Positions 48,642-61,557 of a stretch of 64,000 bases of DNA are shown here, piece by piece. Position 1 is the stretch's first letter; the number at the start of each line of letters is the position of its first letter. The stretch is from Aphelocoma coerulescens. Its lineage: Eukaryota > Chordata > Aves > Passeriformes > Corvidae. The notes under the pieces are model-generated. The model ran no database searches, was not told the DNA's origin, and was given only the letters and a program-made list of their open reading frames with translations. A program made the translations under genes and the position numbers. The stretch spans positions 36,363,475 through 36,427,474 of the forward strand of contig NC_091013.1 of the NCBI RefSeq assembly GCF_041296385.1, in the 5' to 3' direction.

Positions 48642-51600
48642 AATAATTATTATTAAAATAACATTTCCAGTTAGGAAAGGTTTTAGTTCTTAGTGTAAAT
48701 ATTCTATGAAACTACTCTTCTCCTAATATGAGATGATTAACAAATCCCACTTACACAGAGAGAATGAAGCTGCAGTGTTACTCCAATAGCTTCTGCTCAG
48801 AAAGCTCTGCACATATTTCAAAATAAAGTGTTAATATATTTTTCAACTGTTCCATTTCAAAGGACTATGGTTTGTCTAAAGGTCTGTTTCTTTTTTATAA
48901 AATCATTGGACCATAAAAAACTTATATTAGCAAGGTTCCATGTCTACTAATTTCATTTTTTATGCACCTCTTTTTATGTTTCTCTGTGTGTGCTTGGGTG
49001 GTTTTACTATGTAATATTTCTGAAACAAGAATCCTGTCAATTTTTGTGCTAAATATCATAAAGATAGCCACTTCCTATCAGAAATAAACAGTAAATAAAA
49101 TTGGTAAACTTCATAGAGGGAGCCATTTCATCAATATACAGACTTTTCCAAACCAGCTTCCAGACATCACAATCATGATCAGTATATGCCGCTGGATTTA
49201 CCGAAACTAATACTAGTGTTATTAAACTGTATGGTGATTGAATTTACACTTCCATTTTTGACCTGAAAAAATATCTGTGAATGCCATAATAGATTCATCT
49301 CATTACTTCAGAATCTCTCTATTTATATATTTCTTAATAGCCCAGTATTGATGCTACTCTTTATGCTTCTCGCAACCTCTACAAGACCTTTAGGAAATAA
49401 CATATCCTTGTGAGAAAGAGTGCAGATCTTCATGTGTACTTCAGCTGTGCTGCTTCATTCCAGATTTCCTGAAGAGATCTAAATGAATAGTGAAGGTTTA
49501 AGGTTTTGTTTGTTGGGTTTAAGAAAAAAAAATAGAAAAAAAACAACAAATTAAGCTGTCAGGATTCTAGATCTATATTTATACTTTCAATAAAATTTTC
49601 AGATAATTTTATTTCCTTGAAAAAACTGCATGCCCATTTTCTTCTGAATTTAGTGATGTGAAGCCACTCCTCAGGGACTGAAGGTTGGAAAACCAAAATT
49701 GTGAATTGGCAGAGATGTTTTGAGGTATTCTGATATAAAGCATTGATGTTAATAATGGTTGATGCACATGTTTAGCTTTCTCGATGATGCTGGTTGCCTG
49801 GTAACCAGCAAAAGGCATATGTCAGAGAGGAGTTCAAATGAAGCTGATGACATCAATCTCAGCAGGGTGAGGAAAAGGAAAACCACTGATTAGCTCACCC
49901 AAACTGGCATATATAGGAATCCTGTCATGTTTTCATGTTACTGAATATCTAAGATGATTCCAAACCTCAATTTATCACACTTGTGGTAGTTCTTAATTAG
50001 GGATGGCATTTGTATATTTTTACAGATGATTTAAAATGTTTATTTTCAGAATCTGCATAGTGTTCCTGCTCAGAAGCATGAATTGGAAAAATACTGTTTT
50101 CTTTGTTCTGCCACTGGCTGGGCAGCAGCTTCTTTTGTTTTTGTTTTATCACAAAGTCACACTATATTTTGCATCTAGAATCACTGGACCTTCAAAGAGG
50201 GTCACAGGACCTGCATGGGGAAGTCACAGGGCTAAGGACACATTTTCAATTCTTTTTTTTTTTTTTGCATATTCCTCTGATTGAGCTTTTTATTCAACAA
50301 TGAAAAGTACAAAAGAATTCTAGTAATGTTTTTAACCTTGTTTTTCCAGTTACTCAGAAAACTGTATTTATCTGTATCTAAACATTACAAGAAACAATCT
50401 AATTACAGCTGGAAATTATTTTTTCCTACAAGCTATTAGGATTCATATTTTCTGTGTTTTTCATGGACTGATATAAAATTTCCATTAGGATTTCTTTTTG
50501 AAAAACTGTGGTAATAATTCTAGCCCAGTATCTTACTTATTTAAAAATTTCAAAGTTATTTGTCTTTTCAGAATCTTTGTTAAAGTAAGTTATACTTTTT
50601 GGACAGAAAATCACACAACATTATTAGAAAAAAGTGAATTTAGAGTAAGGAATTTATTCTAATGATTTTCAAAAATTATTAATCACTTTTTAATTACTCT
50701 GTCTTATAATATCTACTTCACAGTTGTATATTTAGCCTAAGTTTTTCATCTCATTGCCCTCTGTTGTCAATGGAGAGGTGCAGCACACCTTCCTTAGATT
50801 GTGTCAAATTGCCATCTAAGGGTGTTAGTTGTTTCCATTAGCGATGAATGAAACACAAAACTATCACTGGCTAAAAACCTATTCTTTAAACATCAAATAT
50901 CAGAAGGAAAAACCCCACCAAATAGGATGATCTTTTTTTTTCTTTTATAAGTAACAATAATAGGATGGGAATAACCACTTCATATTTCAGTTGCCAATGC
51001 TCATTACTAAACCCAAAGTTGTTAATCTAGAAAACAAGCATTAGTAAGCATTTCTAAAAATCTTTGGTTTAGGTAACTTGCTCATCACCAGAGCACTTCT
51101 GTCATGAAAAGAGCCAGCCATGTTATTCCATCTGTCTTATACATGAAATCAGCTACACAAAAAGTTATTTTTCTTTATTTTCCTGAAATCATTGCCCCAT
51201 ACACGATACTTTCTCCAAGGCCTGCAATAAATAGGGCAGCACAATACTAACACATTTCTAGAGTGAGGCCACTAACCTTTTATCTTCTGCATATGACTTT
51301 ATCTTTTTGTGTTCTCATCCTCTTCACTTTGAAAACCTCCACAAGACCATCTGTGAGAGCATGAGAGTAGGATCTCAGACCTCAGATCAGGGAGGTTAAT
51401 TAATGGATGTTTCCAGAGAAGCTACAATGAGCAATTCTAAGGAAAGTCCCACAAGTTCTCACACCCTGGAGATGAAACAGGCCTAAAGTGTCTGTCAGTG
51501 GTAGTGGAGGTCCTGCCTCTTGGCTTGCTGAAGGAATATTTATTTGACTCATCCATGGGAGAATTTAATTCATTTATGAATTATGTAATCATAATTACAT

Positions 51601-51739
51601 CTATGTAATCTAAGATGTGTAATCTACAATTGTTTTAAAGATTAATTATTTCAACAAATTTGGAAATATTTCAAGGCAGGATGATACATAATAATAATAC
51701 AAAAGGCATCATTTTGTTATTGCTCATTCAGAAGAGTTC
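48642..51739. other. Unique AT-rich DNA, no gene seen
   Basis: No recognisable exon, RNA or transposon. An A-rich patch lies at 49524-49546, a T run at 50257-50270 and a repeated TGTAATC motif at about 51585-51625. Frames of 60-82 codons here lack motifs. Confidence 0.55.
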
Positions 51740-52932
51740 GCTAGTCACATTCCATCATTTACCAGCAATCCTGACTAACCAGGAAGGTTCCAGAGGACTG
51801 GAGATTAACCAATGTGATGCGCACAAGAAGAGTAAGAAGGAGGATCCAGGTAACTACAAGGCTGTCAGTGTGACTTTGGTGCCATTATGGAGCAGATCAA
51901 CTTGAGTGTCTAGTGCATGTGGGAAAACCAGGGCATCAGGCCCAGCCAGCATGGATTTAGGAAAGGCCTAGAGAGTGGTGTTGAATGGTGTCTCATCTAG
52001 TTGACAGGCAGTCACTAGCAGTGTTCCCCAGGGCTCAGTATTGGGGCCAGCCCTGTTTAACATCTTCATGGATGATAAGCACAAGGGGATCAAGTGCACC
52101 CTCAGTTGCAGACAACATCGAGCTGTGTGGAAGTGTTGATCTGCTGGAGGACAGGAAGGCTCTACAGAGGGATCTGGACAGGCTGAAGAGATGGGCTTAG
52201 ACCAGTGTTATGAGGTTCAACAAGGTGAAGTGCCAGGTTCTACAAGTGGGTCACAACAAGCCCATGCAATGCTACACATTGGGGGAAGAGTGTCTAGAAA
52301 GATGCCTGTCAGAAAAAGACCTGAGGGTGCTGGCCACCGAACATGAGACATTGTGTGCCCAGGTGGCCAAGAGGACCAATGGCATCCTTGCCTGTATCAA
52401 AAATAGTGTGGCCAGCAGGAATATGGAAGTGATCTTTTCCCCATTCCTAACACTGGTGAAGAGTTGGAAGTGAGTCCAGAGAAGGGCAACAAAGCTGGTG
52501 AAGTGTCTAGAGAGTGAGTCATATAGGAGTGGATGAGGGAACTGGATTTGTTTAGCCTGGAGAAAAAGAGGCTCAAGAGGGACCTTACTGCTCTCTACAA
52601 CTATGAAAAGGAGGTTGTAACAAGATGGGGCGTTGGCTTCTTCTCGCAGGTAACCAGCAGCAGAACAAGAGGAAATGGCCTCAAGTTGCATGAGGAGAGG
52701 TTTAGGTTGGATACCAGGAAGAATTTTTTCACTCAAAGGGTGGTTAAGCATTGGAACAGGTTGCCCAGGGAGTGGTGGAGTCACCATCCCTGGAAGTGTC
52801 ATGAAACAACTGGACATGGCACTTAGTGATATGATTTAGTTGACATGATGATGGTTAGTCAAAAGTTGGAGTCGATGTTCCTAGAGGTCTTTTCCAACTT
52901 TAAGTTTATGATTCTGTGATTCTGTTCTACGA
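51740..52932 (+). mobile_element. CR1 LINE, longest copy, two internal deletions, intact 3' end, + strand
   Basis: This 1.2-kb CR1 starts in the reverse-transcriptase fingers (segment for 'PLSIIYQQS', about 51744-51775), continues through 'DWRLTNVMR' and 'EDPGNYKAVSVTLVP' (51840-51885) and 'QHGFRK.L' (about 51947-51970), then jumps to '[13 protein letters not shown]' (about 52018-52055). The roughly 300 bp of palm-domain sequence normally between these points are missing. The FADD region is present but frame-shifted (about 52095-52125); then come 'LLEDRKALQRDLDRLKRWA' (52143-52199) and 'MRFNKVKCQVLQVGHNKPMQ' (52210-52269), continuing into 'RTNGILACIKNSVASR'. A second deletion of about 85 bp follows VIF (near 52450), removing 'RPHLEYC', and then comes '[13 protein letters not shown]' (52536-52574). 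The 3' UTR ends in ATTCTGTGATTCTG (52912-52925). The 181-codon - strand frame is antisense and meaningless. Confidence 0.95.
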
Positions 52933-55900
52933 TTGCAATGGAGCTGGTCCCTGCTCTGAAGCACTGAGACCTTAGATGTCTACAGTGAACTCAGTGATGC
53001 ACAATGTCATCCTGAAAAATCAACAAAAAATTTCGCTAGAATCAAAACAAAGATTTCTCTTCAGTTACAGCTTACAAAGAATATTGTAGCCTGGCAAATG
53101 AAGTTGAATATAGTTAGAAGCACAGAGTCAGAGGGTGTGTGGTGAGCTGGGGAGAAGGTAATACTTTTTAAGGGAACTTTAAACAGGATATGGAAACACA
53201 GAAAGGACAGAGATGACTGAGCCTAATCCTCAGAAAATGCAGTCAACTATCAAACAGATATGTGGCTGAAAAAAAGTCTGTAAGATGCTTTTTCCACATA
53301 TAGCGTAAGCCATAAAATGCATCTTGTGCCACTTAGGTATTGAACTTTGTTCAGAACAGTTGGAAAAAATAATTATATTACTAGCTTCTTATAATTTATT
53401 TTAAATAATAACACAACATTAAGGATGTTTTAAATAGTTACATTTATCAATGTATTTCGGACATGTTCTTCATTGCATTTAGACCTCTCAGTGTGGAAAT
53501 CAAAATTAAAAGATTAGCTTGATTTTTACTTCAAATCACTGGGCAGTGCTTTTCAAGTCTGTACTTGAAATGCACAATATTGTAGAAGTTTGGCTGCAAG
53601 CACGCAAGAGGAAAAATTGATTTTCTTTGTTTTGTTTGTTTTGCTTTTTCCCCAGTTTGGATAGTTTCTCACTGCGTAAACAATGAAGGTAAACAATGTT
53701 AACAAAAGCAGTTTATTTGCCTTAAATATGCATTAGGTGGTCATCTTTTGAATAATCCCATAGAGATATGGCCACTACTCGCATAAGAGCAAGATTCAGA
53801 ATCAATCTTCTAAATGTTAATAACTTGATAAAACTGAAGTTTTAATCCTATTACATCAAAATCAGTGGAGAAAACCCCAATGGTTTCAGTTAAGGTAGGA
53901 ACAAGCTAGTGCATTTTTCCCTCAAATTTGCCAATAATGTCCTCTTGACTAAAATAAATCTCTCTCATATTCTTAATACCAGAGGAGACACTGTCACTAA
54001 GAAATAGTTTCTTTCCTGAGAAATGTTGATAAAATTATTATTTTTACTTTAGAGAGAAAATGTGGTGGAAGCAGCCTAGGAATGTCTAGTTTTATTTATT
54101 TTCATAAATTCTCTTTATATGAATCTTTAGAAATGACCTAGCTATTTCCTTTTATTCTGTTAATTCTTCTAGGCATTATTTACAATGCCATCTTCCTCTA
54201 AACTCTCTTCAAGAGCTCTTTGAATGTGTGAAGGAACTCCTCCTTGCTTTCCATATCCAGACACTTTTTCTTTTCTGAAGCTGTTTGATAGCTGAGAGAA
54301 GTCAATGCATCACATATGTTCACTTTTGTACTTAAAACAAAGGGCACCTTGAACAGAAAAGCACAAATGAAAAATTCAAGTTTTGACAGGTGTAGTTGTT
54401 CCAGAGTTTAGTATTAAATACTGATATTAAAACATGGCATCCTCTTTCTTTTCTGCAAGAAGTTAGATTCCTTCACTTAGAACATAGTTATTTGTTTAGG
54501 TTCTGGTATTTTCTTGTGTCATTCACTTTAAAGACTGATAAATATAAGTTTACATATATTATTACTGAAATAAGATATTTGCTATGCTGTTCAAATTTAC
54601 TTAAACAGTCCTAACATTTACCTGATTCTTCTTTTCAGTTACAGAACAGACAAGCAGGGGCCAGTAGCCTGTGATGCAAACTGCTCCCATTATCCCAACA
54701 GTCACCACTGGAACTGTAAAACTGTTGTTTGGAGTTTTGCAGTATAAGAAAGTGGCAGCATGCCTTATAGGAAGTTGTAAAGTTATAAAAGGTAGAAATG
54801 CAAAAGCTCTGTTTGATCACCCAGCACATCTTTCTGATAGCATGTTTGCTGTCTACCATTGCTCTCTTTAAATTCACTTAGACTAGAAAAGCTAGCAACT
54901 CTACTTTGTCATTTTCATGTTGCAAAAATATTCTGGGGATAGGATAGAAGATAAATAGTTCTGACGTTGAATTTGAAGTTACAAGGAGCCTGGGTTTTAT
55001 TTTTTTCCTCACATGTTTTCCCTCAAAATTAATTTATTTCTATAGTATTTCAATGGTGATTACCAGACTTTTTTCAGTGAATTGTCATTATGAGCAATCA
55101 ACAACTTGGTAAGACTGGTAGTTTATTAGAGCTAGCTATGTGTTATAGCATATCAAAATCTGGGATTGTAAATCTTATTTATTTCACAGGACTGTTCAGT
55201 CAAAATATACATATGATAAAAAATGACATTATTTTCTATATAAGTAGCCTAAAGAGAGAATGTTTAACTTCTCCTTTAGATTCACTGCACTCTTATTCAT
55301 TGTAATTTAGCAATACTTTGATATCATGGATCATTCAGTATTTGAGAGCAATTTAGCATTTTCCAACCAAAGATCTAGTATTTTCCAATTAAAGTAATAC
55401 TAAACTTTGTGGAAAGCAACTATAATAGGATTGCACACCTTCCCTCTTTGCTAATGACACCACTAATTTGTCTTTTTAATTCCAAAATGATTTCTTATTA
55501 AGACCATCTAAATTCCCTGTTTATTTGCTACCCAAAGAATTTCTCTGATATCAAGCACTCACATTTTCTGCTTTTTGATCTTGCCAAAATCCAAACAGAT
55601 GTCTTTTCCTTTTCCCTACATCATATGCTTAGTTCACATTTCTGCATGACTTTTCCCTGAGTCTGGGGAATCATGGGACTTCTGGATGGAGAAAATTAGA
55701 AATTCTGTTCAGGTTCCTGGACTGTGCCATGATTTCATATCCATGATATAATAATGAATTTAACAGTCTGAGACTTTAAAAATTGCTGTTGTCCTCTCAG
55801 TGCTCTCTCTTCGTCTGTCCTAGGAATGGTTGTATAAGTTAGGAGTTGCCCATGCTGCCTAATTTGAAAGAAATTTCTATGTGTCCCAGTTAATACACTA

Positions 55901-56325
55901 ATCTTGCTATGCCTTGTTAATATCTGGTGGAAAGAGATGGCTTTTTTAAAAGTGATTCTTGGAAGAATCCTACATCTTAGTTCACTGCATTAAGCCCTGG
56001 ATGGAAATGTCTCTTCTGGAGAAGCTCTGTTGTGAGTATCAAAACACAACCTTTCTAACTTGCATACCTTAACTATCTTCTTAAAATTAGATAATGTGAA
56101 ATTCTCCTTTTGGAGTGCATATGCTTGATCAGGCTTTGGTGTCCTCCTATGCTCTTGTGACATGATGGGTTTCTGGCAGTTAGGAGACAGATGTGGCAAC
56201 TGAAAAATCATATACTGTTCAACCAAGGTAGAACTTAATGACTATATTCTTTTTTAAAAAAAATATTAAAAATATTATTATTGAACTTATTATGGGTTCA
56301 GCTCCTGTAAATATTCTAGCAATTA

Positions 56326-56370
56326 GAATCAGTCCAGAATCAGTCCAGTCTTTGCTCCAGAATCAGTCAC
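56326..56370. repeat. 11-bp repeat GAATCAGTCCA, three copies
   Basis: Two adjacent perfect copies (56326-56347), a 12-base spacer that ends in CTCCA, and a third copy (from 56360) that matches over its first nine or ten bases. Confidence 0.85.
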
Positions 56371-58677
56371 ATACCAGAGATCTCTATAGGAAAGCAAAGT
56401 TAATCTTTCAAAACACAGATATTTTCTTTGTTGTGTAAATTTTCCGATGTTTATGTCAAGTGAGAATTAGTCAGTACAATGTATATTTGAATCTCCTACC
56501 TCAATTACCTTAGGAAAATAATTTGTAAAATATTCTAATAAATATTTGAGAAAAATTTAAACCATTTTCAAATAGTTCAGCTGAAGTTAGATTTTAATTT
56601 AGTCATGGCTAAAGCAATTACTGAATTTTATAAATAGTCATCTTAAGTTAACTATGCTTATTTATACCTGTATAGGTATATGAAACTTCCCATTTTTCTG
56701 CAGCGTTTATAAATATCTTTGTCTTTAATCTAGTCTGGATGCAGTCACGTCAGAATCCTCTGAATGCAATACAAAATCACATTACAAAGCAAAGAATTGA
56801 AAAGATTGAACCACAATCTTAAATTAAGGCAAAAAACCTAGGAAAGACCTCTTTTTACGAGCAAAATTTTGGATTTACAAAATCAGGATAGCATCTGGGC
56901 AAGCCTGTGAGTAAACATTTGTGTGCATTTGCACACTTACTTTGCATAATTCCATACACAAATGCATAAAAACAATGATTGTACTGGCTAATAGCATACA
57001 TGTTTTCTTGACTTAAAGGCTGATTTATAGGTGTTAGATCTTAGTCATTAGCACCTTGATGCTTGTAACATTGTGCTCTTTAGCTTGAACTGCAGTAAGA
57101 TTTTCTGTACCACCGTATTTTAGGATTGCATTTTTAATGAAACTGCATCGACCTTAGCGCTACTTTTCATCTTGAAGCATGTATGTCAAATGAAGAAATA
57201 AGCAGCAGACAGGCAGGCAAAGATACACATTCAGATGAGGTAGACAATGGCTGATGAAGTATTAAATTATGTGTAATCCTGAAGATTTTGGCACTGCTGA
57301 GTAATGAGAAACATCAATATTCATCTTTGCTTGAAGGAGTTGTACACATTCTCAAAATCTTCCTTTCATTCCCTCATCCTGCCAGCCATGAAGTACCCTG
57401 ACAACTGTCAAGTGTGTATAATTTTGAAAAGCAAAATGAAACCTGTATTTAATGCTTATTTCTTTCATTTTTATAAGAGTATCATGTTTGTATACTACTT
57501 ATTAGCCCATAACATTTTTATTGTGGTGGTTTTCCCATGATAAAAGAGAGTTTCGGATATCTACAGCCACCAGTAGGTACTCTGATGTTTTGTATTGTAT
57601 GTGTGAAGTGGATGAAAGTGGGAGCTGTCAGCTTATTACAGAATAGGTTCTCAAAAAATAATTTCTCAGATCTTTTTCAGTATCCAGATACTAGGACTTG
57701 ACAGGAGAATTCTAAGGCTGGGAACAATTTCTTTTAAGTTAATAGAAAAATATCCATTTCTTAGAAATTTCTGTGAGTTTTGCATTCAGTCTATTTTTTC
57801 TTGTTAAGGCCATGAATAAAATGCAAGGTGTATTTGCAAGACTTCAATTCCATCAGGACTTCATACTCTTCATGTAATAACAGACAAAAGCTAAAATAAT
57901 TTCAGAACAGCTCACAGAAATTGAGCATGTATTAAGGCTTGCTTGGAGATACACAAAGTGCAAGTGAATCCATCCTGACAGGTATCGGTATTGCCACCTC
58001 ACTCTGAGAAATATCCTGCAATGTTACTTCAGGTGGAGTTAAGTTTATTACATTAAAAAAAGTCCCACTAGATAGGTCCAGTAATTCCTGTGTAAGAATT
58101 ATGCCTTTACCACATAGGACATTGTTCTGATTGATTGTTCTGTTCTCAACATAAATTAGTAGCAGCATTTAGTGAGTCAGAGAATTAAATATCCAGTTTT
58201 CATTTTGAAGAAATTTTGAAATTGAGCCTATTTGGAGACATGCAAGGTACAGCTGCAATCCATAAAGATATCACAAATATGTTGAAAAGTAGAAAGCACA
58301 GATTACCCTTATTTCATTATATTTTCCCAAATGACAACTGATTTTTGTATGGAAACAGTTCTTTATATATAGCCTGGTATACAGATATATATACACATAT
58401 CATATATACATAAATGTTTACACAATTTAACAGTTCTAAAACTATTGCCTCCTTAAAAGATCAGTTTGCTTTTTTCCCTGCTGTTATCAAAGATATGTGC
58501 ATTTTGTAGTACCACTTTGGCACAAAAGACACCATTAGGATATATTACATCAATATCTAAGTATTAGCTTTTATGTGACCTGATAGATATGGCCTATCAT
58601 CTCTCTTATCTTATTACACTCCATGCCTCTGTGCTTTGATGGCATGTTATAGTCAAAGTGTTCTGAGTTTTAAAATA

Positions 58678-58695
58678 CTTTGAAGTACTTCAAAG
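58678..58695. repeat. Perfect 18-bp palindrome
   Basis: CTTTGAAGTACTTCAAAG equals its own reverse complement, with no loop. The CTTTGAA half-site resembles the core of a TCF/LEF-type site (CTTTGAA/T), present on both strands, but that is inference from a short motif. Confidence 0.9.
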
Positions 58696-59446
58696 TTTTA
58701 TGGAAGGGACGATTACAAATTTCCTACGAGCAAACAAGGAATACAATAATAATACACTTGACCCTTTCCCTTTCCTTTGAAAATTACAAGTTTACTATTT
58801 TTTACAGTGATCAAAGTGAGAGCCTAGCAAAATATGCTTCAAGTGCCCATAATTCCAGCATATATGGGTATACTAGACAAACTTTTAATGTCTTTACTGA
58901 TGGATTTCTTATTTGATTTATAAAATAGAGAGAGAAACCAACCGTGATATCAAAATTATATCTAAATATGATAGTTTGCATGCAAGCAGAAAAACAAAAA
59001 AGAGGTAAGCTAATGCTTTTTCACACTTCCTTCACCTTCTTTTTTAATGCTGTTGATACAAGATGATAATAAATATTGTATTGCAGTTTGCCTATTCAAC
59101 CCAGTTTCTTCATTCTCTAATTATTTAAATCTCATTTCTCGATGATGTCCCCTCATTACCTCCACCACTAGTTGTGTTTCTGATGCTACTTACAAAGAGA
59201 AGGATTAAAAATAAATGATACAGACTGTTCTTTTTTTCTTGAACACACTCTTTCCTCATTAATCTGCAGATAAAACTTCCTGCTATGGAATCGAGTAAAG
59301 CATTTCTAAGGAGCAACTAAGTACAGGTCCTTTATTCAGGAGAGTTCATTGTAACAGCTTGTCCCATGGATGTCAATATACTTCAGCCACATTACTAACA
59401 GTGGCAATTTCTGATCAAGTAGATGTTAAAAATAAAACGGGTGAAA

Positions 59447-59736
59447 TGTTGGGGTCTCCTCCCCCTGCCATGTATCCCTGGGAGAGGGGCCCTGAGGGGA
59501 GACACGGGGTTTTCCCTGCCCCTGCTCAGCCTCGTCCCCCCTTGGTTGGTTTGTGCTCCCTGCACGGGCAAGGACCCTCAGCCCAGACTGTGAGGGTTCC
59601 TCGGCAGAGCCCGGCCATGCGGCTGGGGAAATAAACATCTCTGAAACATCTAGCAAGAATCTGTCCATATATATATTTCTTTTCCATGGGACTCCTGGTT
59701 TGATATATGTGTGTTACAGTAATCCCCGCTGTAACA
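59447..59736 (+). mobile_element. Compact solo LTR (290 bp), + strand
   Basis: The element begins TGTTGGGG (59447) and ends TGTAACA (59736), giving TGTT/AACA inverted termini as expected for a retroviral LTR. The U3 is G+C-rich against AT-rich flanks. A polyadenylation signal AATAAA at 59629-59634 is followed by a T-rich R/U5 with ATATATATATTTC (about 59668-59680). The first 80 bases contain four G runs suited to a G-quadruplex (59480-59509). No internal retroviral sequence or partner LTR is present. The bases flanking the two ends (GTGAAA and AGTAGA) do not form a recognisable target-site duplication. The 91-codon + strand frame and the 80-codon - strand frame crossing it are fortuitous. The type looks like an avian ERV LTR, family not assigned. 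Confidence 0.8.
59629..59634 (+). promoter_or_regulatory. Polyadenylation signal in the compact LTR
   Basis: AATAAA about 100 bp before the LTR 3' end, the expected R-region position. Confidence 0.65.
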
Positions 59737-61538
59737 AGTAGAAGAGATCTTTTTCTCCTTAGAAGTCCTCAGTAGCAAAGGGATAGCAAATCAGTTACAT
59801 GGTAGCAGAGCACCCTTTTGTTTAATCCCATTGCGGAATATTTTTATTTCAAAACTTTTTTACAGATCCAGGCACATTTTCCTAGCTATTCCTACACTTT
59901 AGGAAAAAAAAAAATACTAGCATATTTTTTAAAAGTAATGAAATGTTTGGACTAGTAGCAATTCTTTAACTTCCTTATATGGTTATCTTCTATAAATATA
60001 GTGGATAGGATGTTTTGTTTTTCTCACATAAAATACCTGTCATTGATGGAAATGTTGTAGAATTAGAGTTTATACGTTCTACTTTCAAGAACATTGTAAA
60101 TAATCCATTCTGAAAAACCTTATGAGTGGCACTTGAGGATAATTTAGAGTCCCAGATAGCAGATACTCAAATTTGCTACCTGCCTACGGTAGCATGAAGG
60201 GTCCTTTCCCGAAGTTGCTGAAAGTCAGCTTAAATTGAGACTTCTTTCATGTTGCAATCATTTAGGAGGAAAGATATATATGTATTTTACTAGGGCTAGT
60301 GATAGAAAAAAGACCTGTCTGCAATAGTTTTATTCCTTATAATTTTTGGTCTAATTATATAGTCCTATTAATGACAGACATTTTGTTTTGTCATAAGAGC
60401 GGTGTTTCTTCAGAATTTTCTTTAGGAAAAAACGTTCAAATAGAAAGAAAGCTAGGGTTTTCCTGACAAAAGAACAAGGTGACTGTGAAACTGTGCAGCA
60501 GCACATGCGGATCTGGTTTTAGGAGATGATACCTTGAAAAAATGCTGCAGTGAACCAATGCCAAGTGTGGAGGGCTGACATGTAAAGTAAACTGATTTGT
60601 CACCAGAGGGAATCACAGAGAAATCACCTGTTAGTGGAAATGCTACTGCACTGCCGCAGATGCTGATTTATAAAGGCACTAAAACTGATACTACATCAAA
60701 TTTATTGGTCTAAGTCAAAGACTGTGTTCTTAGAAAAACACACCTAGATTCCAGCTGCCTAGGATTCTACTGCTAAAATCACTGTATGCTTAAGAATCAT
60801 CAATTCTTGTATGGGAATAACCATCCTGAAATCCCTGAGCAGCTCAATACCTCTTTTAACATTTTTAAGATCCTCCAACCAGATTTGCATTCTCATTTCT
60901 TTTACTTCCAGAGGGATATAACCCAATCGGTGTGCTCAGATTTTCCTTAGTAAACATTGACATGACTGAGTGCTGTACAAGGTACACTAGGAATGGCCAT
61001 ACTCATTTCGCTTATGCTTTTAGATAGAGTGCTACTATTAAAATTTGGCCAATAACTCTGTAATTACTGCACTAATACAGTATTTGGGAGAGCTGAGTTC
61101 TCTGTTTTCCCACCTGTGACTTGATTCTCATACACTTTTCTTAGACTAGCTCTGTAATCTTTCATTTTTAGCTGAGCTGGGGTATATCCATGTGTTCTGA
61201 ATTCTCACCATTCTTTGAGTAATAAATGCTACCAATAGCAACAGAAGTGACACAGACTCAGACAAAAGGGGAATGCTTCTGTAATTTGGTGGTGTAGTCG
61301 GTGCACAGTAGGAAGAGGGCTCTAGGTCATGGATTTCAGTGCAAGGCTTTCTTGCATGCTTTATGGGGCCCAAACAAACCTCAGAGGACAGGTTTGAAAC
61401 TGCGCAGAGGCAAAAAAAAATTTCTATCAAAAAGTGCACTTGCAAATTGCTCTGCATTGCCCTGTACTTCACTGTGCTTCATTCATGAAATTGTGGTGGT
61501 TGGACAGCAGAAATTGAGTCAATTGCATTTATGTGTGC

Positions 61539-61557
61539 GTGGTTGGTTGGTTGGGTT
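61539..61557 (+). repeat. (GGTT)n tetranucleotide repeat
   Basis: Four imperfect GGTT units. Simple sequence. Confidence 0.8.

Larger units (their letters stand above)
52933..59446. other. Unique AT-rich DNA, no gene seen
   Basis: About 6.5 kb with no recognised exon, RNA gene or mobile element. It contains an 11-bp repeat (56326-56370), an AT-rich tandem-like patch (about 58365-58412) and an 18-bp palindrome (58678-58695). A (GTTTT)-like patch is at about 53627-53646. Open frames of 60-80 codons fit chance. Confidence 0.55.

Noticed and set aside
52272..52817. 181-codon open frame on the - strand, the longest in the window
   Set aside because: It lies entirely antisense to a clear CR1 LINE on the + strand; it has no independent motif and results from the composition of CR1.
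59359..59668. 91-codon + strand and 80-codon - strand frames with Pro/Arg-rich sequence
   Set aside because: They run across the GC-rich U3 of a solo LTR and into flanking DNA.
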